Source: Toxonevra muliebris (taxonomy: Eukaryota > Arthropoda > Insecta > Diptera > Pallopteridae). From it: DNA of 64,000 nt. The stretch is from assembly GCA_963691655.1 (NCBI GenBank), contig OY829328.1, forward strand, positions 35,855,890 to 35,919,889, given 5' to 3'. Of this stretch, positions 23,837-34,734 are shown piece after piece (position 1 is the first letter of the stretch; each line of letters begins with the position of its first letter). The notes below the pieces were generated by a model, which saw only the letters and a list, made by a program, of their open reading frames with translations, did not search any database and was not told where the DNA came from. The translations under genes and the position numbers were made by a program.

Positions 23837-24672
23837 CTCTGATTGATAAAATGTGAAGAAAAATATGATCTTTTTCAATTAACAATTATAGCAAATTATA
23901 TTACATTTGTGCAATTTACAAGGTGTCGTATCCTCTCATTTGTCATAAATTCTCTCATTTTTTCATACAAAGATATACGAGATTATGATTATATGACAGT
24001 ATGTGGTAGCTTGGGAATTGGCCAATTATATTCATGCGTGTGTATTTAAAGAAGAGCTTCTTATCACTTTTTTTTTAAATTTGCATTTTTTGTTATGACA
24101 TAGTCAACACACTATAAATGCAGAGCATTGTGTTGATTGGGAAAGGAAGGGTAGGATGTGGAGCAAATATATATGGAAAAAATGTTTATCTCTTTGTGCT
24201 TAATAACTGTCTTTTCGACATCAAAATCTTCTCTGTTGAAATAAAGAAATTTCTTAATAGCCCTTGAAGACCCCATTTTCCGACTTCACATACATATTGT
24301 GGGAGAACTAGATGTGATGGGGAAAATACTGACTACGCAGTAGTGATCAGCGATTCTAAATTACTAGAAAACAAACAAATAAAATATTGTTGCACTGTGT
24401 TATTTTATTTGATTAAAATAAAACTGTTTTAAAAGAAAACATAGTTTTTGCATTGATGTTAAAAAAAATTATATAGTATCGTAAATTATGATTTTTCCAT
24501 GAATATACACTGAGGGAAAAAATGCTGTTATATCAAACGGAAAGGATATTAAACCAACAGATTTTGTTGTTAAATCTCATCCAAAAGTAAACTCTGCTAT
24601 ATTAACAGACAATGTGCTGTTGATTTAAAAAACAAAATTACAAAATAGTAGCTGCCAAAATTCTTCAAGTTA

Positions 24673-24735
24673 TAGCCTAGTTGTCTAGTGCGCAAGCAAG
24701 CATGCAGCCACTTGTGGCTAAAGTTCAAATCAAAC
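24673..24735 (+). repeat. tRNA-like module, left arm copy
   Basis: TAGCCTAGTTGTCTA resembles an A box, followed by CATGCAGCCACTTGTGG and then AAGTTCAAATC, which resembles a B box. The inverse copy lies at 25,216-25,283. It does not form a full cloverleaf, so it is not called a tRNA gene. Confidence 0.5.
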
Positions 24736-25008
24736 CAATTTCTTTTTACATTTTTTTTAAAATTTTTTTATGCATAATGTGATATATTTTAACCCACCTC
24801 GAAAAGTTTAAATTACTTATAGTCATATAGTTTAATATTTTATTTAAAATTTATTGTTCAGTTGTCAATGCTATAAACCAAAAGAATTCTGTGCAAATAG
24901 AGTTTTTATTTTCTTTAAAATCGTGTGCCTCAAAGAGTTAAAAATAGTAATAGTACTGGAAAAACTGCAAGAATAAAAGAAACAAAATTCACCAAAAGAA
25001 AATTTGCT

Positions 25009-25083
25009 TATGTAGCTTAGTTGGTAGGTGCGTTGTTCTACAATTACGATTCAAAATTGTTTGGCTACTGGTTCGAGCCTGGA
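25009..25083 (+). repeat. tRNA-like module, central
   Basis: TGTAGCTTAGTTGGTAGG matches an A-box/D-arm and GGTTCGAGCC matches a canonical B box, about 35-40 bases apart, as in tRNAs. The anticodon arm and acceptor stem are not convincing. It is most likely a tRNA-derived relic or a Pol III promoter within the mobile element. Confidence 0.5.
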
Positions 25084-25215
25084 AAAAGGTAACTCAAGAA
25101 AAAATGAAATCAAAAATAATAAATGGGGTGGAAAATGAAAAGTTATACAAAAAAATTTATTTTTATTTATTGGATTTAAATTTAGGGCAATTTAAAAAAA
25201 AAAAAAAATGAATTT

Positions 25216-25283
25216 TGTGGGATTTGAACCTTGGCCCCACAAGTGGCTGCGTGCTTCCTAGCATTATAGACAACTAGTCCATG
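25216..25283 (-). repeat. tRNA-like module, right arm copy (inverted)
   Basis: Minus-strand sequence runs GGACTAGTTGTCTA, then CACGCAGCCACTTGTGG, then AAGGTTCAAATCCCAC. This arm keeps the better B box (GGTTCAAATCC). It pairs as an inverted repeat with 24,673-24,735. Confidence 0.5.
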
Positions 25284-25689
25284 GCGTCAAAAATTTTGCC
25301 ATGAACTATTTTGGAGTTTTGTTTTTCTATGAGATTGAAGTGAGATAAATGTATATTTAATAGTAACGAAAATCATATGTGTAAGAAAGGGATACAAAAT
25401 CACACGTATAGTAACTTTCTCTAATATTTTTCCTATCGCTGTGCATAAACAAAGGCGAAGTGATGACGGCTTTTGAAGTTATAAGTGAAGTTCAAATAAT
25501 ACATTAAAAAAGCAATAGTGTTCTAGCAGGGTTATGAACTAAATATTCAACAGATAACGACAGATGAAAATTGTCAATACAAAATAAAAAACTGTTGAAT
25601 CAAACAAATTGCGTACAATACAACAGATTTTCTTAACAACAGCGATGATCTGTTAAAATCACAGTTTTTTTTTTCTCGCTGTATATATG

Positions 25690-27685
25690 CTTAAAATTTT
25701 TTTTAAAAAATTATATATAAGATGAAATGGCAAACTTTTTGTCACACATATAATTATTTTGAGATATAGGGCCTCAAAGTTGAGATTTGTTGGAAAAAAG
25801 ACGTAAAAAAGTGATTTTTCTTATTACTATTGCTATTGGAACTTTTTATACCTTAAATGAAAGAAAAAAGAAGAAAGAAAAATTAGTTGACATTCCTGAA
25901 ATGTATCGACTAGTATTGTTATTATTTTTCTCAGGGCTCAGAAAAAAATCTGCTTTATTGCTCTTTTTGGAGTATAAAACGAACAATTACTTTTACCTCC
26001 TTTACGGAGCAATCCAAACCGGTTGAACTGGGATGTTTGAAGCGCATATACATATGTATATGTCATATGAGCATATGTGAATATGAACTATTTAATAATT
26101 TTTGGTATGGATCCTGGAATTTAATTACGTTTCCTAGCAATTTCTGTTACTTTTGATTTAAAATTCTTCGATTTTGATAAATTTTTATTCTCGTGCGCTT
26201 TAACTTGCTGAATGAGTTTAACTGAGTTAAACGCATTAATTTTCCAATATGATTCTGATGTTGCAATCAGTTGTTAATTTTTCTCTGAATATTGAGAGAG
26301 TTTTTACTATTTGCTTAAAAGCCAAAATTAAATGAAAGCAAACAACAACAGCAACACATGGGCATACGCAGTATCTCGCCCAGAGGAAACATCGTATTGC
26401 ATAGTGTTTGAGTTTACAATAAAAGCGAGGAGCAATTAGGCTCAAAAGTCTGAAGAGGGACACTCTCCAAACTTAGTTAGGCTTAAAATTCGACCATAGC
26501 CTTAAATCCACTAGATGCCTTTGCTTAGACTAGAAAGATTAAGGTTGTTCGAATCTTCTTTCTTAAAAAAATATTCTTCAGAGATTGCGCCAGACCAGGA
26601 ACGCTAATAGCAGGCGACCAACCTGAGCATCATCTCGTTACCTAGGATATTTTCGTAACCAGGCGTCTATACCAACATTACTGAACTTCCACTCGCTAGC
26701 CTGTTGAGCTTGACAGTTGCCTCGTCCAAATAATAATGTAACTAGAACAGGTCATGGTTTTGGCTCCGAAGGTTACTTTACAATATTTTTTGATCCAAAT
26801 GGAGGCCAAAAATCAAAAACATTTTAAAAGGTGCTCCGGAGCAAAAGTTAGGAAAATCAGGAGAAAGTGGAATTTTTCTTGTACTAGAGCATCATATATG
26901 GTCCAACGGATTTGTTCAAATTTTGTGCGCCAGTGATTTTTGTACTAAGAAATCATTTTCTCGCCTTCATTTGGATCTAAAAAATGTACGTCGATTCACT
27001 CTAGTGCCCATGGTGTTAAGTCTACTTCTTAAAAAGATTGGAATACTCCTCTGTTCTTTTATTCGTGTGGAATTTGGTGTAGCAATTTCTGTGCGGCACT
27101 GCAATTTCGAAGCAGCGCATTCATTTATTTATTTTTGCTTACGTTGTATAATGAATTAATTTACATTTTTGCAATTTTCGAAATCTCTGGAATTTTTTTT
27201 GTGCATACAAGCAATAAAATTGAAAAATTCCAATAATGCAATTAATGACTACAAAAAAAATGTAAAACAGTAGAGAACTTAATTAATAAAAAAGAAGAGA
27301 GAAATTCACTAACGTAGTTACTAGTTAATTTAATTTTTCGGGCTCCTACGTGCGTATAACCCCCTTAAAGGTATAATATTATGGAAACATCAGTGGCAAA
27401 TTTAGAGAGTGTGATCTTTGTTATTGGACAAGGCTGACTTTGCTAAACTAAAGAAATATTTTAAACATTGAATATCCCTAAGTATTTTATTTAATTATTA
27501 AAGAAAATAATAAAAAAGCTATAGGGTCCATTTCTTTCATGGTGGATTTCAGATATTTATTCAAACGTTTTCGAACTGAAAAACTGCATTGTCCGAAACA
27601 AAAATGAGAATTCAGAAAATTGTATGTAATATAGAGTATAAAAAAATAACAGCAGAAAACTTAAAATGTTTTTGTGAAGGTCCAG
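25690..27685. other. Noncoding DNA, nothing recognised
   Basis: AT-rich, with a cluster of CATATG-like palindromic words at about 26,044-26,085. Open frames at 26,754-26,936 and 26,923-27,159 overlap each other and show no family features. Confidence 0.5.
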
Positions 27686-28237
27686 ATTTGACTAGGTCAA
27701 ACTAAAGACTGAATCGGAAACCAGATTATAAACCAGACCACAAGTCAGACCAAAGTCGAACTAAATTTTGATGAAAAATCGGAACAAAACTCTGACCGAA
27801 ATTTAAACCAAAACTAAACTCTTACCAAAACTCAAACTTAATTATATTCAGACCATAAATCAGGCCGAAAGTGAGACCAAATTCAAACTAAAATCTAGAT
27901 CGAAATTCAAACAAAACTCAGAAAATATTCAGACCAAAAATCAGCTGAAAAGTCAAATAAAAAATCAGATCAAAGCAGACACGAATCCAAACTAAAACTG
28001 AGAACAAATTCAAATCAAAACTAAAAAAAAATTACAAAAAAAAGTGTTAGACCAAAATTAAATAAAAAATCGAATGAAATTCTTACCAAAACTCGGACCA
28101 AAGTCAAACCAAAGATAATACTAAAACTCGGACCTTAACTCAAACCAAAACTCAGACTTATATTCAGAACAAAACTTAGCTCAAAATCAGATTAAAACTT
28201 AGACCAAACTCAAAACCAATTCACATCAGGAACAGAC

Positions 28238-28308
28238 CAAGGTTAGGTTAGGTTGAAGTGGCTGTCGAGAGACACACTTAGGCCTGAACGGCCCATTGTA
28301 ATACCACA
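28238..28308 (-). mobile_element. Short LOA-like retrotransposon 3' tail
   Basis: Plus-strand wording is TTAGGTTAGGTTGAAGTGGC, GAGACACACTTAGGCC and GGCCCATTGTAATACC. It aligns with the 3' terminal region of the full-length element (38,655-38,725) and of the fragment at 50,270. Only about 70 bp remain, inside the GACCAAA array. It could equally be a SINE that shares this 3' end. Confidence 0.55.
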
Positions 28309-28418
28309 TACCAAATCAACCACCAAAAACCAAATCAAATTCAAACCAAAAATTCCACCTTGAACTCAAGCCAAAACTCGCAGATCGATATTCAGACTAA
28401 AACTAGTCTCAAATGCAG

Positions 28419-28606
28419 AAAATTGGTTGTGTATTAACGAACACAAGGCAGAAGTGAAACTTCTTGTGAACTAAACGAAACACAAGCAAATAACAAGCAA
28501 ATGAAATCTTTCAATCGCTTAATTTTTTACTTCATTGGCTTGTGTTTCGATTAGTTCACCAGAAGTTTCACTTCTGCTTTGTGTTCGTTAATACACAACC
28601 AATTTT
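28419..28606. mobile_element. Hairpin (foldback) MITE of about 190 bp
   Basis: Two inverted arms of about 68 bp (28,419-28,487 and 28,538-28,606) differ at only about three positions. They read inward from AAAATTGGTTGTGTATTAAC. The roughly 50-bp loop is AT-rich. Such a structure would extrude or fold as a near-perfect hairpin. No target duplication was identified. Confidence 0.8.
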
Positions 28607-29109
28607 TTTTTTTGGGATTAATGCTAGAACAAAAATTGCAACTCTGTACCGGTAATGTCGATGACAATTGTAGGCGAACTCTTTTTGTGTGCGACATCTT
28701 CATGGACATCTTGGACATTTGCGCCATCTGTATGTGAAATGTATAACTATCATAAACTTTAAGATGGCGACGCTACACATTGTTCTTTCTGCCATAGGCG
28801 TGTGTGTGTGTAATTAATACGTTATATTGAATTAAAACTATTTATGAATCGTTTATTATATAGTTTGCTCGTGAATTCAGTTACGGAATATTGATATTTA
28901 GCCCCTCATGTACATTGCTCGACAAAATTATGTCGCATTGCAAACTTACGAGCGGACGTCACATCCGGTTGGTTTTACTCTAGGACAAGAGAAAAGAAAT
29001 AAATTCACAAAAAATTCGATCTATAAATCAACTCAGTATTCAGAAAAAGAGTCCGACCCATACTCAGGCCAAAACTCAACTTAAAAATCAGACTAAAAAC
29101 CGGTGAAGG

Positions 29110-31540
29110 GCAGAAGGCGGTTAGGATGAGATATCTCCCCAACCCTTTTGGGAAAACACTTATCAAATTAAGTAAAAAACCAACTCTGGTAAACAGAGAA
29201 GTGGTCTCGGATACGCCCTAATACTATCTTCAGTACTGAATTACAAGTTAAGCCAAACAATGTGGATCTCTATATAGACAAGAGATAAGAAAGGCTGTCG
29301 CAGAGCGTAATAGAGATACTCTCTCAAATACGCCAATACTCAGCACGGCTGGTCATCAAAAAACAATTTAATTAAACACTTTAATTAAGTTTTCAGTCAT
29401 TTACTAAGTATTTACAAGCTTATGATAATGAATAATGAAAAGAGCCACAAAGCATCCTTAGAAAATTAAGAAGAAGGTGGAAAAAGATTGGGACTGGATA
29501 AATAAAGCACACCGCATATTCTGCAAATGCTCAAATATATAAAACGATCATTTTGTACAATCAAAACACAAAACAAATAATGACCAACTGCCATTGTTCA
29601 ATCATGTTGTTCTTACATTGCAACGAAAAAAAAAAATAATAATTGGAACCTTTAGCATGAAAAAATCTTCAAATTGCTATGACACCACCGCATGGCAACC
29701 GCCGTTGGTGATCGTCGTCGCCGGTGTCGTTGGTGTCAATTGTTTGCGAGTTAAATTTGTTTTCTGGAACTCATGTGTATGCATTCAACGGATGCAAAAT
29801 CTAGAAGCAAAATAACCAAAAAAAAAAGTAAATAAATACGGGTATGTAAATGGGCAGCCACAGCAGAAGCAACAGCAGCAGTGGACATTGTAAACATTTC
29901 ATTTTTATATATTTTTCGTGGCAATTTTCTTATTGCCAAACTCGGCACGTTGCGTAGTATTCATTCGTAATCACTTTTGATGATCAGCGAGCGCAATCAA
30001 AAGCGAAATCGAAAAAAAACGAAACGAAATTAAAATTAACAGCAACAACATTAACGCCGAGTAACGGCAGGTGCAAATTTTTCACCGCTCAACATTTTTA
30101 CCTGATTTAATCTTTTTTTATATACACTCACATATTTGGTCTGTTCTTTTCAATACTTTTGCTTTTTTGTTTGTTGTTGTTGCTGTTGTCGTTGTAATAC
30201 ATTTGCAGCTTGTGTGCTGGTGTTTTTCTTTTTTTTTTTAATTTTTTTTTGGGCTTCAGAACGTGTTGGCAATGAGTTTGAATTGAGTTGGTTTATCATT
30301 CAAGGCTGTTGTCGTTCGTTTGTTCGTTAATTCATTCTCTTCTTCATCAACATCTCCTTTTTCTTCTTTCTTTTTTTTTTTGATTTTTTGTGTGCTACTT
30401 GTTCATCAAATTGTTAAATGGATTTAAGTGGTCGCGTGTGTGTACTCTGGATTGATTTAAACTCATCTAGACACATACATTCATTTACTCCTTGCTGGCA
30501 GCTGTTCATTGAAATATTTACCTAAAAAAAAGAAGAAAAATACTAAAAATCAACCATTCTGTGTATGCACAATATGTTTATATGTACCATATGTATAAGC
30601 CACAAAATTAATGCTCAGAGGTGTAGGAAGTGGGATATAAGTAGTTAAGCAGCTGAATATGCCAACTTAGATCAGTTACGTTTCTGAAGACTGAAATTTG
30701 AAACTGAATCAGTTAGAAATCAAAATAGTCAATTAAAAAACGTTGTTTTAATGAATGAATTGGCCATAAAGTTCCTCCCCACACGCTCTTATTTGCTAAT
30801 GTTTCAGTATGAAACAAAGAATATGGTAAAGTAAGAACCATGCGGCACGATGGTGCAATCCGTTAATAAAAACTAAGAAAGAGTTTTATTAATCAAACGG
30901 TTAAATTTTAAAATTATGCTTTCTGACCTCTCACCTCACATTTCAGTTTGGCAGTCTAAAAAAAAGGAGGGGGGTAAGTGTACCGACCAACCTATTCTTT
31001 TACCCGCTGGTCTCTAATTGGTTACAATTTAAGGTTTAAAGTAAACCCTGAACTTTTTACTCTTCTCACCACATTTTCAGAACAACTCTAGCCAAACTGG
31101 CTTTCATCAATTCGGATCTCCTAAGGGATTTTGTCCTCATATGAAAATAATAGTTTGAGAAATCACCATAAATCGACTTTACATCGCATTGGGATTAAAA
31201 ACTTTTTGATTCAAAGTTAGGAAGTCTTTTTTCAACATTGTGAATAAAAAAGTCAATAATTTTTGGTGAAGTAAAAAAAAAGCAATCTTAAAATATTTTG
31301 TTTTGTTAGCTACAAAATCCAGAACTAGTAAGTACTTCCTCGAATAAAGACGAAAATTATTTTCCTTATTGATTTTTAAGTCTGAGAAGGTTTCAAAAGG
31401 GTTAAATAATATTTTCTGATATTTAAAAAAATATATTTGAGCATTAAATTATAAATACTGATTTTCATTTCTTTCGGGTCATTGCTCACCAGCGACTAAT
31501 ATGCGTTTTCACAATTTTTTTAAAACTAATGAACCAATTT
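29110..31540. other. Noncoding DNA, no gene recognised
   Basis: Holds microsatellite patches (GTT/GCT near 30,170-30,200, poly-T near 30,230-30,250 and 30,370-30,380, CAG-like near 29,860-29,880). Open frames here run through these tracts. No mobile element ends were found. Confidence 0.5.
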
Positions 31541-31699
31541 TAGTCTCTATCTATATAAAAGAGTAAGGGGTAATATGTTTGTACGCGCATAACTCGGCTA
31601 AACATCATCCTATTTGTATGGGGATTTTTTTTGGATTCGAGTGGAATCCGGTCAAAACACTACGGAGGAAACTTCGTGGAAATTTCGTTCGGAAGAGTC

Positions 31700-31910
31700 T
31701 GAAAACCGTGAAATGTCGAAATTACATACTTTCAGGGGTAACGAAAAAGTACATACTTTCTGAAAGTCGCGAAATTGCATACTTTCAGGAATTACGAAAT
31801 ACGAGATACTTTAGTGTGATTAGTATAGCGTACTTTCAGGGGTTACGAAAATATACATAATTTAGTATTATTTGTATTGCAAACTTTCAGGGGTTATGTC
31901 ATTCGTCCGT
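31700..31910 (+). repeat. Tandem units in the Helitron leader
   Basis: About five imperfect copies of a unit like GCATACTTTCAGGGGTTACG, at about 31,727, 31,754, 31,777, 31,828 and 31,880, spaced 23-52 bases apart. They lie between the Helitron 5' end and the Rep coding relict. Confidence 0.6.
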
Positions 31911-33177
31911 TTCCAAAACTCAAAACTCTCATAGATTTAATTACCAAGCACAAGGCTTTTGGTGAAGCACGTTGCTGGATGTATTCTGTTGAATGGCAGC
32001 GTGGTTTGCCACATGTACACATTTTCCTGTGGTTAATCAATAAAATTAGACCAGATTAAATCGATGACATTATTAGTGCAGAAATTCCAAGTCCACAAAC
32101 AGATCTCGAGTTGTACGATGTTGTAACGAGTAACATGGCTCAAGGTCTATGCAGAGAATATAATCCCGAAACGCCATGCATGGTTGCGAATAACTGCACA
32201 TAACGATTTCCACGTCCATTCCTTGCCGAAACGATTAGTGATAACGACGGATATCCACTGTACCGTCGTCGCTCTTCTGATGACAATATAAGATTTTACG
32301 TGTTGAAAGTCAAAGGAAAAAATGTTTGGGTCGATAACCGATGGATTGTCCCATATAATCCGCTGCTGTCCAAAACATTTCAAACACACATCAATGTGGA
32401 GTATTGCAATTCAGTCAAATCGGTCAAGTATATTTGCAAATACGTCAACAAGGGCAAATACGTCAACATGGTTGTGTTTGGTATTGTCGAACCGGATGCA
32501 AACGATGAAGTGATGAGCTATCAATTGGGGGCGTTACGTCAGTTGCAACGAGGCAATTGGGAGAATTTCTTCATTCCCGATACACGAACGACACCCGACT
32601 GTTATGCATTTGGAGAATGGCCAACGTGCCTACTTCACCGCCGCGAATTCTGCCCAGCGCGCCGAACGGCCACCTGCTACGACATTGGCAAGCTTTTTAG
32701 ACACCTGCGCAAGCGATCTGTCCGCACGGACATTTCTTTAGTCTGAAATGCCTCGGAATTACGTTTGGAATGCTTCTTTAAAAAAAATTTCAACGCCGAC
32801 ACAGAAGCCAGGCAGTTCTAGACCATCCCGGAGTGTTTTCAATTGATGCCCTCAGTCGCAATATACAGGGTTCATCCCCGCAAGGATGAATTGTTCTACC
32901 TGCAGCTCCTTTTGGCCAATGTTCGTGGCCCCACTTCGTTCGAGATGATGCGACACTTTTAATCGTGGGCTACAGCGGGAATTCTCAACAAAAGAACGTT
33001 TACGACACATTGATGAAGGCGGTTGACGATGGCATTCATTTTGGATGCGCCTGGTGGAACTGAAAAAACATTCCTTATTTCGCTGCTGTTAGCACCAATT
33101 CTAAACTAAACGCATGCTTGAAGGCATCGCATTTGTGGCGATATGTGAAAAAGCTGCAGTTAAACTGGAGATTGTTC
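31879..33177 (+). pseudogene. Broken Helitron RepHel protein
   Basis: The Rep part is recognisable. EWQRGLPHVHIFLW contains the HUH motif (H-V-H at 32,012-32,020). Then comes DNRWIVPYNPLLSKTFQTHI at about 32,330-32,390, and KYICKYVNKG (32,426-32,455) holds the Tyr pair expected in Helitron Rep. After further frame changes, LDAPGGTEKT (33,041-33,070) is the Walker A loop of the Pif1-like helicase; the family has GGTGKT, and here Gly is replaced by Glu. Sequence resembling the next helicase strand (AVKLEIVL) runs to about 33,178, and the rest of the helicase is gone. Stops at 32,057-32,059 and 32,744-32,746, several frameshifts and the damaged Walker A show it cannot work. Confidence 0.8.
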
Positions 33178-33435
33178 TGTTATTAAGGTGCAATCATCGA
33201 TTGTGATACCGATCGCATCAAGATGTTCAAAGGGAACAACAGGCAAATCGGCTTCCTCAATCTTATTAATAAATTCTTCTGCAACAACATCTCTTTCCTT
33301 TGCTTCGGGATCTTTTAAATAGAACTGTGGCACATCAATATCATTGTCTTCTCTATCTCCAGATTCACCTTCGACATCCGACCATTGTCCAAAACATTCC
33401 ATGATCTGCTCTACTCTCAATTTTTTTCCAGCCAT
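33160..33435 (-). CDS. Unidentified acidic ORF at the Helitron break
   Basis: An open frame of 91 codons starts with ATG at 33,435. The protein begins MAGKKLRVEQIMECFGQWSD and continues with a strongly acidic stretch (VEGESGDREDNDIDVP) and later FINKIEEADLPVVPFEHLD. A short basic N terminus followed by Asp/Glu/Ser-rich sequence is common at the start of piggyBac-type (DDE_Tnp_1_7) transposases, so that is a possible identity. No catalytic region or TTAA-bounded ends were found. Its 3' end overlaps the last Helitron-like bases, so it is either a neighbour joined by rearrangement or a captured fragment. Function not assigned. Confidence 0.3.
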   Translation of the reverse strand: MAGKKLRVEQIMECFGQWSDVEGESGDREDNDIDVPQFYLKDPEAKERDVVAEEFINKIEEADLPVVPFEHLDAIGITIDDCTLITEQSPV

Positions 33436-34734
33436 TTTCTATAAAACCTTAATAAACAAAACATAAATGGTTCTTCACAGTCAAAGTTATATAATTTTTT
33501 TTGTCATTATTACAACGAAATCATTATATAATACTCCTAAGTTTCCCAAGAATGGGAACTTTCACTTAAAAATTGACTTTCAAAATAATAAAAATACACA
33601 TTCACTCAAAGTTGAATAAATCACTAGCCAACAAACCAGCACACATAACTTTTTTAAAATAAGTAGGCTACCGTAAATTAAAAATTGTGATAAAAAGAGA
33701 ATTTCAATATAACGGCATATTGAAATGAATGTTTCAAAGTGGTTTTCCTTTTAAACTTTTTTGTAATTTTTTGCACACGGGGTGGTTTGCTCCATTCCTT
33801 CTGGTTTCCTTACGGCCAAAAGCGACTTAAATGGAGAGTTAACACTAGTAGATTTTGTCTATCTTAAAAAAAAATAATAATAGTAATAAAAACGAATTAG
33901 AAAAGTTCTTTAGAAATGATTAGGAAAGGCCTCAGAGGTTCCGAAAAGACCCATGAAAGGTTCTTAGAGGCAAAAAGGTTATACATTGTTGAAAAATTGT
34001 AACAAAAATATGGATCAGAGGATATGAATCCGAACACGTTTTTACGCTATCTTCTCTAGATTTCTTACGGTTCTGAAAGAGATAAAATAAAATAATTTTT
34101 TTTTTTCGATTTTAAAATTGTAGGTTTTGATTTTAAAATGAATTGGGATACAAAAGCTGTTCAAAGATCGGCTATATGATCAGTTACAATTATTGAATTA
34201 ATAATGATGTGGCAGGTGGTAACGGTACACAGGTAGGGCGCAGATAGCAGGGGAGAGAGAGGCAGTATTTCTGGTGTTATCTACAGAAATAAAAGAAAGG
34301 TAGGCCTAACCATATATTTTATATGCCACTATATAGTAATACGATAGAGACAATTTTAAACTCTGAAGAGGGAATATACACCTAGAGTGGTCAAGAAAAT
34401 CGTTTTTTTAGTTTCGATGTTTTTTGGAGCTTGAGGCCTTAAAAATGTCTGGTGAAAATTTCAGGAAAAAATTTGTCGCCACCAAGCAGCCGAATCAGAC
34501 AGGAAGAATAAGCTATTGCTCAACTTTAAAACGCGTTTTTCTCGAAACCATGTTTTTCAAAACGGTGACCAAAATATCTCGACAACCACTAAAACGTTTT
34601 TAGTTTTTTGTTTCTATCGATTACAAATGAAATGAGAGTGGTCACCGCGAAGGTACTCTTTTTTGCGGCAGTTGAAAGAGTACACAAATACTCGGCCAGT
34701 ATTTAATATTTTTAATAATTAAACATACAAGCGT

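Larger units (their letters stand above)
24508..25681. mobile_element. TA-flanked foldback element carrying tRNA-like modules
   Basis: The ends are CACTGAGGGAAAAAA (24,508) and, inverted, CAGCGAGAAAAAAAA (25,681), with TA outside each end, suggesting a mariner-type non-autonomous element. Inner inverted arms (about 24,625-24,745 and 25,205-25,325) each hold the same tRNA-like module in opposite orientation. A third, different tRNA-like module sits between them at 25,009-25,083. The 1,174-bp element has no transposase frame. Confidence 0.65.
27690..29105 (-). repeat. Second GGTCTGA-type degenerate array, interrupted
   Basis: On the plus strand this reads as repeats of CAGACCAAAACTCA / GACCAAAATTCAAACC, the reverse complement of the unit at 10,350-11,170. 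The array is dense at 27,690-28,235 and 28,320-28,405 and resumes briefly at 29,030-29,105. The gaps are filled by a LOA-like 3' tail, a hairpin element and about 400 bp of unrelated sequence. This shows that insertions landed inside an older array. Confidence 0.75.
31544..33180 (+). mobile_element. Helitron relict, 5' end plus Rep and partial helicase
   Basis: The 5' end reads TCTCTATCTATATAAAAGAG at 31,544, similar to TC-starting dipteran Helitron termini. A tandem-repeat leader follows (31,720-31,905), then a broken RepHel reading frame. No CTRR-plus-hairpin 3' end was found. The similarity simply stops near 33,180, so the copy is truncated. Confidence 0.7.

Noticed and set aside
25009..25083. 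Functional tRNA gene
   Set aside because: A and B boxes are present, but the acceptor stem and anticodon arm do not fold into a proper cloverleaf, and it lies inside a mobile element.
27690..28405. Regularly repeated short units that might suggest a CRISPR-like array
   Set aside because: Units are degenerate and contiguous with no unique spacers, and the setting is a eukaryotic genome; it is a diverged minisatellite.
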